Source of the DNA: DATMQA01 sp035566895
GTDB lineage: Bacteria; Verrucomicrobiota; Verrucomicrobiia; Limisphaerales; UBA8199
DNA: 38,852 bases
Assembly: GCA_035566895.1 (NCBI GenBank)
Contig: DATMQA010000207.1
Coordinates: forward strand, 1-38,852
Reading direction: 5' to 3'
Shown: one piece after another, positions 15,638-22,150 of the stretch
Position numbering within the stretch: the stretch's first letter is position 1
How the letters are laid out: every line of letters begins with the position of its first letter
Translations under genes and position numbers: made by a program
Notes under the pieces: generated by a model
Databases searched by the model: none
Seen by the model: only the letters and a program-made list of their open reading frames with translations
Told to the model about the DNA's origin: nothing

Positions 15638-17251
15638 CTACGCCATCAAATTGCCCGCCTGCGCCACGGCGTCCTTGGCGGCATCAGCGTCAGTTTCCAG
15701 CCACTTGCCGGCCTGGCGGAGGTCATTGGCCAGCAACGCGACTCCGGTGTTTTCCTTGCCTTCAAGCTTTAGGAAAACGCCCTCGGGCGCCTGCGGACGG
15801 CAGCCACGGATCGTCGCGGAGCGTGTCCGGCTCAACTTCACTAGCGACGCAGCCCCGGGCGAGCAGGCGCAATCCAATCCATCCACCTCCAACTCCTCCA
15901 CGTCGTCAAAAACCAGGGCGTGGCGGGCGTCGGGCGCCGCCAGCCGCAGCAGCACGTTTTGGAGTTTAAGTCCTTTGACATGCCGGCAATACAACCCCCA
16001 GGCCGGCAGCGTCCCAAACATCCATCCTTCGGGATAAGCCTCTGCCCGCTCGGGCACCGCGCGGCGCGCATCTTCGGCCGTGCCCCCGCCTTCGTAACTG
16101 AACTGCAGGTTGCTGAGCGTGACGTTCTCGACGTTCTGACCGGGCAGACCGGTGATGGAGCCGCCGACCATGCCCAGGTTCGTCGCCACGATGTTGCTAA
16201 TAATGACGTTGCGCAGCGTACTGGGTGCGGCGTCGGCCTTGCGCTTTCGGCTGCCCAAGCGGATGAAGAGCGGCAGTGTAATTCCATCCATCGTGATATT
16301 CGAGATCGTGATCCGGTCCATTACCCCGCCATCCACTAGTTCCAGGTTGATGCCGCCAATGCCGCGGTCCGCGCCGTTGATCTTTTTGGAATAGCGCGGC
16401 GCCACCAGTGCGCAGTTCGTGATCGTTACATTCTTGAACCCGCCCGTTGAAGCCGTCCCCATCTTGATCAGGTTGCAATGGCTGCTGGCGAGGCAGTCAC
16501 TGACCAAAATATTCTCGCAGATACGGTCCGGCGTGCTCTTGAGACAAATGGCGTCATCCTGGCAATCGAAATGACATTGGGACACCGTCACGTCCGTGCA
16601 GGCGTCAATGTCGAGGCCGTCGTTATTGTAATTGGCATGGCTCCAGACCCGCACGCCTCGCACCACGGCCCGCTCGCAGGCCAGCAGGTGAATCACCCAG
16701 GCGGCTGCGTCCTCGACGCGAACGTCGGCGAGCAACACGTCCTTGCATTCAATGAACTTGATGCCGAACGGCCGTCCGGGCGCATTGTCTTTCTGTATGA
16801 AGCTGCCGCCGCGTCCGTTAATCGTTCCCCGGCCGGTGATGGCGATCTTGCGCGCGTTTTGGGCCAGGACCAGCGCCACCGGGGCCCGCCTCGAGCCGGT
16901 CGAGTTCAGAAGGTAATCCTCCGGCGCCGTGCTCCCGAGAATGGTCGCTCCTTCAGCCAGGTAGAGCGTCACATTGTCGCGAAGCTGGATCGTGCCGCAG
17001 ACATAGATGCCGTTGGGAACAAAAGCCGTTCCGCCGCCCGCCGCGTTAGCGGCGTCAATGGCCTTCTGAATTGCCGCCGTGTCCTTGGTTTTGCCGTCAC
17101 CAGTGGCTTTGAAATCGCGCACGTTCCAGAAAGTGCCGGGCGAGGTGGAGTTTGTCGCCTCGGCTCCAAGCGAGCTGGCCGCCGCCGCTCCTGCCGCCAC
17201 GAAGCCAAGCCGCCCGAGCGCCTGGCGGCGGGAGAATGCATTGTCATCCAT
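15638..17251 (-). CDS. Tat-exported glycoside hydrolase family 28 (polygalacturonase-like)
   Basis: The 537-residue product begins with a twin-arginine leader (SRRQALGRLGFVAAGAAAA). The right-handed beta-helix of GH28 follows. Catalytic blocks are YNNDGLDIDAC (Asp211 and Asp214) and CQDDAICLKS (Asp232 and Asp233). The usual G-H-G block is changed to SSHCN around residues 257-260, keeping His258, and the following IKM stands near the RIK position. It probably cleaves pectin-like or rhamnogalacturonan chains outside the cytoplasm; the altered third block may shift specificity. AAGGAAAAG before the ATG is a good ribosome binding site. A sugar-acid-type transporter in the neighbourhood fits uronate use. 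Confidence 0.9.
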   Translation of the reverse strand: MDDNAFSRRQALGRLGFVAAGAAAASSLGAEATNSTSPGTFWNVRDFKATGDGKTKDTAAIQKAIDAANAAGGGTAFVPNGIYVCGTIQLRDNVTLYLAEGATILGSTAPEDYLLNSTGSRRAPVALVLAQNARKIAITGRGTINGRGGSFIQKDNAPGRPFGIKFIECKDVLLADVRVEDAAAWVIHLLACERAVVRGVRVWSHANYNNDGLDIDACTDVTVSQCHFDCQDDAICLKSTPDRICENILVSDCLASSHCNLIKMGTASTGGFKNVTITNCALVAPRYSKKINGADRGIGGINLELVDGGVMDRITISNITMDGITLPLFIRLGSRKRKADAAPSTLRNVIISNIVATNLGMVGGSITGLPGQNVENVTLSNLQFSYEGGGTAEDARRAVPERAEAYPEGWMFGTLPAWGLYCRHVKGLKLQNVLLRLAAPDARHALVFDDVEELEVDGLDCACSPGAASLVKLSRTRSATIRGCRPQAPEGVFLKLEGKENTGVALLANDLRQAGKWLETDADAAKDAVAQAGNLMA

Positions 17252-17434
17252 GGTTCTTTTCCTTGCTAAACTTGCTGATCTCGGATTTGCATCCCATCTG
17301 CGTTTCTGCTAAAGCGTGTCCAGCCCTGGCCCAGTGGTCAACGTCGAAACACGCCCCAAGAATTGTACAAGCCGACGCGGCATTTCGTTTATGACCTTGA
17401 GAAGGCAAAAACGCGCCAGGGCGGCTTCGCGTCG

Positions 17435-17758
17435 CTAGCTTTTGCCGAAGAACCGGGTCCAATCCTGGGCCGCGTGGAGGATGCGCAATACCCGAATCAG
17501 TTTCGGCTCGATTCGGTAAAGAACCAGGTAATTTCGGTAGCGGGAAACCGGCCAGAGGCGTACGCCGGCTTCTCGCTCACTGCACGGCTCTTTCAAAGGC
17601 ATTCCTTTCCCGGGCGTGTTTCCAAGCTGGATGCTTTGCTCGACGATGGCGGCCCTGACGCGCGCAGCCACCGCTGGGTCACGAGCAGAAATATGGTCTT
17701 CTATCTGGTCGAGATCCTCTTCGGCTAGCGCCGTGAAAAAGACGGGCAGCCCTTTCAT
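17435..17758 (-). CDS. RelE/ParE-superfamily toxin
   Basis: The 107-residue product has the ParE pattern: an N-terminal strand and helix (FFTALAEEDLDQIEDHIS), a central PGKGMPLKEP region, and the C-terminal strands RLWPVSRYRNYLVLYRIEP and IRVLRILHAAQDW. ParE-type toxins inhibit DNA gyrase, while RelE-type toxins cleave mRNA; the sequence fits the ParE side better because RelE catalytic residues are not evident. The start codon overlaps the antitoxin stop as ATGA, so the toxin is translated after its antitoxin. No gyrase-target evidence is available here. Confidence 0.85.
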   Translation of the reverse strand: MKGLPVFFTALAEEDLDQIEDHISARDPAVAARVRAAIVEQSIQLGNTPGKGMPLKEPCSEREAGVRLWPVSRYRNYLVLYRIEPKLIRVLRILHAAQDWTRFFGKS

Positions 17759-17991
17759 TGCCTCCGGCGCCGCCGGAGAAGCTCTGTCGCTGGGATCATC
17801 GGACGCGGGTCCATGAGCGCGGTCTGGATAATCCGGCTCAGGTCGTCGCGGCTGGCGGCGGCTGCCTTGGCTTCATGCTCCTCCAGCAGGCGCAGGCCGG
17901 CACGGATGACCTCGGACTTATTGTTGAAGCGTCCACTGGCGACAAATCGGTCAATCAGCTTTTCGAAATGTGGCGTAATCACTTTGCTCAT
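17755..17991 (-). CDS. ParD-type ribbon-helix-helix antitoxin
   Basis: The 78-residue product starts MSKVITPHFEKLIDRFVASG and continues FNNKSEVIRAGLRLLEEHE, the ribbon-helix-helix pattern of ParD/CopG antitoxins at residues 1-45. The C-terminal part (AAAASRDDLSRIIQ...) would wrap around the toxin. The ATG at 17991 is chosen because the 97 codons open upstream have no such pattern. An 11-bp palindrome at 18016-18026, 25 bases upstream, could be its autoregulatory site. Confidence 0.85.
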   Translation of the reverse strand: MSKVITPHFEKLIDRFVASGRFNNKSEVIRAGLRLLEEHEAKAAAASRDDLSRIIQTALMDPRPMIPATELLRRRRRQ

Positions 17992-18015
17992 GCCGGACGC
18001 ACTTTCCGATAGTTT

Positions 18016-18026
18016 ACAACTGTTGT
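18016..18026. promoter_or_regulatory. Candidate ParD operator
   Basis: ACAACTGTTGT is a perfect palindrome around a central T, 25 bases upstream of the antitoxin start. On the minus strand it is joined to a TTGACA hexamer at 18029-18024. ParD proteins bind dyads in their own promoter. No good -10 box stands 16-18 bases from TTGACA, so the promoter itself is not annotated. Confidence 0.35.
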
Positions 18027-18214
18027 CAACCACTCCGAACCGCCGGCCCCGAGCCTTCGTCATTCTCTGCTTGATACCGAGCCGCGGCGGGTGTTGTATA
18101 GAGCTGCGATGAAGACGCAGGCGATGAACCAATGGGTCTTCGAAAAAGCTCCGCCGGCGCTTGGACGTCTGCCCGCACAGGAGTTTTGAGGAACCAAAGC
18201 ACAGGGGCTCAGCT

Positions 18215-19386
18215 ATGAACGAAGCCATCCAGCACGAACCTTCAACCGATGTGGTCGTGACAACAGTCGCCGGCCAGGTCACGCCGACCCACTACTCGGA
18301 TTCCCCGGAATACAATGAAATGGTGCTCTCGCTCTTGCGCCAGTCGGCCCGGAGCGGCAACGCCGATTCGCAATCCCGGCTCGGAGCGATGCACGCTTGC
18401 GGCGACGGCGTCCCGAAAAACTACAGCATTGCCCTTGCCCTTCTGCGGCGGGCGGCCGACCAGGGCCATTGGCGCTCTACAACCTGGGAGTTATCTACGC
18501 CGAGGGCTACGGCATCGATGTTAATCCCGAAGTGGCCTTCAACTGCTACGCCAAGGCCGCCGAGCGCGGCAGCCTCGATGCCCTCAATAACCTGGCTGTC
18601 TGTTACCAGCACGGTTCAGGGTGCGTGCGCAACTTGGATCTGGCTTTTGAAAAATTCCGCGACGCCGCCGGCCGCGGCTATGTCATTTCCATGTCCAATT
18701 GCGGTTACATGAAGGAGTTGGGGTTGGGCACCCAACTGGATGAGGAGGAGGCCCTTCGTTACTACCGCAACGCCTCCGGGCGCGGCTGCGTCGAGGCCAC
18801 TTACAACCTTGGCCGGCTGCATATCTTTACCAAGACCTTCTACAATGACTTCGGCCTGGGCTGCGATGCTTTGCACAAAGCGGCTAAGCTGGGTTCGGGG
18901 GATGCCGCCAACCTGCTGGGCTGCATCGCGTACAAGGGTTTCAAAGTGCAGCGCGATTACGACCAGGCGCGGGAGCATTTTTTGCAGGCGGAGCGCCTCG
19001 GCAACGCGGCCGCCCAAAATAATCTCGCCTGGCTCTACCAGCACGGCTATGGCGTGGCGGTGGACCTCGAGAAAGCCGTGCATTACTACACGGCGTCCGC
19101 GGCCCTGGGCTACTCCAGCGCCCAATGCAACCTGGGCTACCTGTACTTTCACGGCCTCGGCGTCGAGAAGAGCACCCCCAAGGCGTTTGAATTGTTCGGC
19201 CAGGCGGTGGATGCGGAAAACACCACCGCCATGTTCAACCTGGCGCTGCTCTACCTGGACCCGGACTCCGGCTACTACGACACGACCCGGGTGGCGTCCC
19301 TGCTCAAGAAATGCGCCCTGGCCGGCTTCGCCGAAGCCCGGGATCTGCTCGAGGAAATCCGTTCTCAAGAACCTCACGGTGCTTAA
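18215..19386 (+). pseudogene. Sel1-repeat protein, frameshifted after two repeats
   Basis: Sel1 (tetratricopeptide-like) repeats of about 36 residues run through the product: ADSQSRLGAMHACGDGV, LALYNLGVIYAEGYGID, DALNNLAVCYQHGSG and so on, about nine in total. They usually mediate protein contacts in signalling. The first part (from ATG 18215, with AGGGG upstream) is in frame 2. At about 18466, after RRAADQGH, the repeats continue in frame 1 with LALYNLGV. One base appears to be missing. The repeat phase is kept exactly across the break, so it is a recent mutation, a sequencing error or, less likely, a programmed shift. The end overlaps the FHA gene. Confidence 0.75.
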
Positions 19387-19957
19387 GCTCATTTACCAGG
19401 CGGCCGCCTTCGGCCCCATCGATCTCGAATATCACCGGCCCGTCGTTCGCGTCGGAAGCAGCGAGGACAATGACCTGGTCCTGCGGCATCCCTCGGTCGA
19501 ACCGCGCCACTGCCTGCTGGTCTTCCGCGGCGAAAAGGTGCTTTGCCTCCCGCCACACCAGGCCGTCTCCTCGCAAACTGATCTGGGAAGGTTGACCGGT
19601 CCTGAGTTTGGCTCGGGAGACTCGCTCACGATCGGCGAACTCCAGTTTCGCCTGGCGCATTCGTCAGGGACCGTCGCCGTTCCTGAGGTCCAGAGTCGCG
19701 GTGCCGGCGATTCGGGAGGTGAGGCGGCCACTGGGATTGGCGAGGACGTGAGCCAACGGCGTTACTATTGCGAATACTGCAAGACATTCATCCAGGAGGC
19801 CGAGCTCAAGCATATGGGATTGGTGGGCCGTGCCAAACGCAAGCTGTGTCCCAAGTGCAGCCGCGTTCTCGAAAGCGAGCCCGAGCCTCAAAAGCCACCA
19901 CCGCCGGTTCCCACCAAACAACCGTCGCGGTTCTGGCGCCCCGGCGGCGCGCAATGA
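19379..19957 (+). CDS. FHA-domain protein with C-terminal zinc ribbon
   Basis: The 192-residue product has a forkhead-associated domain at about residues 5-95: VVRVGSSEDNDLVLRHPSVE followed by PRHCLLVF, the GRS...SRH pattern that binds phosphothreonine. A Cys4 zinc ribbon follows (CEYC, then CPKC 30 residues later), and the tail is Pro-rich. It therefore probably reads phosphorylation made by a Ser/Thr kinase; none is in the window. The GTG at 19379 overlaps the end of the Sel1 gene by 8 bases and has no independent ribosome binding site, so it depends on coupling. Codons open upstream of 19379 are shadow of the Sel1 gene. Confidence 0.75.
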   Translation: MLKLIYQAAAFGPIDLEYHRPVVRVGSSEDNDLVLRHPSVEPRHCLLVFRGEKVLCLPPHQAVSSQTDLGRLTGPEFGSGDSLTIGELQFRLAHSSGTVAVPEVQSRGAGDSGGEAATGIGEDVSQRRYYCEYCKTFIQEAELKHMGLVGRAKRKLCPKCSRVLESEPEPQKPPPPVPTKQPSRFWRPGGAQ

Positions 19958-20154
19958 AGCTCAGCATCGAACCGATGGCTTGCCTAGCCTTCGCGGGTTG
20001 TCTTCTGGCCGGCACCGTCCTGGCGCAAGCTCCCGTGACCGTGACCATCAACTCGCCTCCGCCGGGCACTCCCATCCCGGCCGATTTCATCCGTGACGTC
20101 CTCCCGTGGCTCAGGGCGGGGGTTTTTGCGGCGCTCGGCTTCGTTCATCCCTGA
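19954..20154 (+). CDS. Truncated secreted protein (signal peptide plus short tail)
   Basis: The ATG overlaps the stop of the FHA gene as ATGA. The product has a signal peptide (CLAFAGCLLAGTVLAQA) and VTVTINSPPPGTPIPADF. That last stretch resembles the mature start of secreted glycoside-hydrolase-like proteins, in which it leads into a large domain. Here the frame ends after 66 residues, and its last 44 bases overlap the end of the convergent dinD. It is therefore probably a remnant cut by a rearrangement next to dinD. A functional short exported peptide cannot be excluded. Confidence 0.5.
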   Translation: MKLSIEPMACLAFAGCLLAGTVLAQAPVTVTINSPPPGTPIPADFIRDVLPWLRAGVFAALGFVHP

Positions 20155-20971
20155 GGCGCCTTTTCTGCCGGTGTTCGACTTTCTTGATGTGGTCGGCTAC
20201 GGGAAGGTTTTCCGGCATGGTGCCGCCAAGTTCGCGGATGGTCTGGCGCACTTTCCGGCCAACGGCCTCGTGGGCCTGGTTGGCGGATTGCTTCGAGCGG
20301 ATGTTTTCGCGGCGTAGCCTTTCCTCGGTCTGCGTGGCTCGGAACAAGTTGGCGGCCAATTCCGAGCTGCCCATTCGGTCCAGGATGTTTTCTTTGGGAT
20401 GCAATCGCTTGCGCTCCTGGATGTCCCTCGTGCCCAGTCCGCCGTAGAGGCCGCGATAGCCGTGGTCCATGAAAACCGCATAGTCCAGGGGCTGGACCAC
20501 GCCCGCTTGTTTGGCGGCGTTGGCGAGGTGCTTGTTGTGTTTCTTCATCTCGCGGCGCAGCATGAGTCGCTTCTGCTCCTCTTTCAGGGCTTCGTCATCG
20601 GCCAATTCCTGCCGGCGGGTTTGAATGGCGAAATAATTCTGTCCCAGCGCGACCAGGGGCTTGGTCGGATCGGCGTTTTGAATGACCAGATAGCAGGCAT
20701 AGCGTGACAGCGCCCAATCTTCAATGGGCCGCCACGCCCCGGAGCCGATGCCGACCATTTCGGTGATATCAACGAAATGGTCCGAGAGGGCGCGGCTGCT
20801 GTTCGCGCAAGCCGCTCGCGCCTTGTTGATGACCGTGATGAAGTTGCGGAAGTCGCTATATTCCAGCACCCGCGCCAGTTCACGGGCGGACCAGAACTCG
20901 CCGCCTCGCTCGTTGACGCGCTTGATCCGCTCGAAAGTGTTTGCCGCCGGGCTGCTCAGTTCATCGCTCAT
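20111..20971 (-). CDS. dinD: DNA damage-inducible protein D
   Basis: The 286-residue product matches the DinD family along its whole length. Landmarks are FERIKRVNERGGEFWSARELA, LEYSDFRNFITVI, LSRYACYLVIQNADPTKPLV, YFAIQTRRQELADDEA, LYGGLGTRDIQERK and GSSELAANLFRATQTEERL. The E. coli relative is SOS-controlled and opposes RecA filament functions. The ATG at 20971 is chosen because the 14 codons upstream have no family match. I did not see a LexA box. It lies downstream of the SNF2/partner pair on the same strand (165-base gap) and has a patchy, accessory distribution in bacteria. Confidence 0.9.
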   Translation of the reverse strand: MSDELSSPAANTFERIKRVNERGGEFWSARELARVLEYSDFRNFITVINKARAACANSSRALSDHFVDITEMVGIGSGAWRPIEDWALSRYACYLVIQNADPTKPLVALGQNYFAIQTRRQELADDEALKEEQKRLMLRREMKKHNKHLANAAKQAGVVQPLDYAVFMDHGYRGLYGGLGTRDIQERKRLHPKENILDRMGSSELAANLFRATQTEERLRRENIRSKQSANQAHEAVGRKVRQTIRELGGTMPENLPVADHIKKVEHRQKRRLRDERSRAPQKPPP

Positions 20972-21136
20972 AGTTTTCGTCGCAAGATACGTTGCCAGAA
21001 AGGTCACACGCATGGGAAGCCGTTTATTGCGTTATGCCACCGACCGAAACGGATGTTGAGGGCGAACGCACATTTGCCTTTTCCGCCCAGCCCCCGGTCC
21101 CAATCGCGCTGGACCGTCGCTGCCCAGGGCCTCCTT

Positions 21137-22150
21137 TCAGCGCCTGTCAACAAACCATCTGCGGGCCCGCGGCACAAAGAGAGCCTCGATGTTTTCCGCG
21201 ACACGCGCCCGCTCTACCGCGAGAGTGGCGCGCCAGGCTGGCTCGGCTATCAACAACAGCGCGTCCCAATGCGGCACAACCCGAATTTCATGGCGGGCCA
21301 CCTGGTCGGAACGGCGGCGGGCGTGCTCGGCTTTGGCAGCGGCGAGACGCTCGGCGGTTTTTAGCTTGATTCCCTCGCTGTGGCTGCGCGTCGCGCGGGC
21401 GCTGAGCTCCTGTTGGTAATGGTCGAAGTAATCGTCAATGCGTTCCAATTCGCGTCGCAGATAGTTTTCCTGGCGCGCGCCGATGGAAGCCAAATCGCTG
21501 GCGAGATCGGCCTCCAGCGACGCCTGCAGTAAAATTTGCCAACGAGCGGGATCTGGGACCGGCCAGTTTATCCCGGCAACGGCGCCCGGGTTGGTTTGGG
21601 CGAAAGTCAGTTCCCGAGCCAGAGCCTCATCGGTGTCGCCCCCGGGCAAGGCCAGCGCTACGCGGTGGAGCGACCAGTGCTGGGCGATGGCCTGGACCTC
21701 GCATCGTGCCAGACCCACCAATGCGAAATGGAAGTCGCTCTTGAATGGCCCACCCAACCGCCAGCGGCTTGTTTCTGGGAATTGTGCGCGCCAAAGTTTC
21801 TCCGTCACAGGCGGGTCAGGGGGCCGGTCGCCGGCTTCACCGCCCAGAACCAGCCGTTCCAGCGGCAAGGGTGAAGGACGGATGTTTTCCGCCAGTTTGA
21901 ACGTCAACGGGCAGCCGGGGAACACCTCCCGGGCGGCATCACGCGCGGCGCTGGCATCCGCTGAAGCAAAACTGAGTTCGAGCGCGTGCAGGGTTCCCTC
22001 GGCGGTCCAGAGCTTGGCGCTCCTCCCTTCGGCGACGATTTCCAGCCGGTCATGCCACGTCCGCTCACACAAAGCGCCCAACTGGGTTAGTGCCTCCGCA
22101 TAAAAATCGACCAGCAAACTCGGAGTGTAGGGTAATCGGTCGAGCTTCAT
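21137..22150 (-). CDS. Partner protein of the SNF2 helicase (unknown family)
   Basis: The 337-residue product is soluble. The N-terminal half (LLVDFYAEALTQLGALCE..., LEIVAEGRSAKLWTAEG) is an alpha/beta domain. Residues about 225-300 are a charged coiled-coil segment (RRELERIDDYFDHYQQELS.., then AERLAAAKAEHARRRSDQVA) ending in strands and a basic helix. Its start overlaps the helicase stop as ATGA, so it is made from the same message. Arrangement and shape recall the YqhG partner of the SNF2 protein YqhH in Bacillus, but I see no direct sequence proof. It may couple the motor to a substrate or regulate it. Confidence 0.7.
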   Translation of the reverse strand: MKLDRLPYTPSLLVDFYAEALTQLGALCERTWHDRLEIVAEGRSAKLWTAEGTLHALELSFASADASAARDAAREVFPGCPLTFKLAENIRPSPLPLERLVLGGEAGDRPPDPPVTEKLWRAQFPETSRWRLGGPFKSDFHFALVGLARCEVQAIAQHWSLHRVALALPGGDTDEALARELTFAQTNPGAVAGINWPVPDPARWQILLQASLEADLASDLASIGARQENYLRRELERIDDYFDHYQQELSARATRSHSEGIKLKTAERLAAAKAEHARRRSDQVARHEIRVVPHWDALLLIAEPAWRATLAVERARVAENIEALFVPRARRWFVDRR

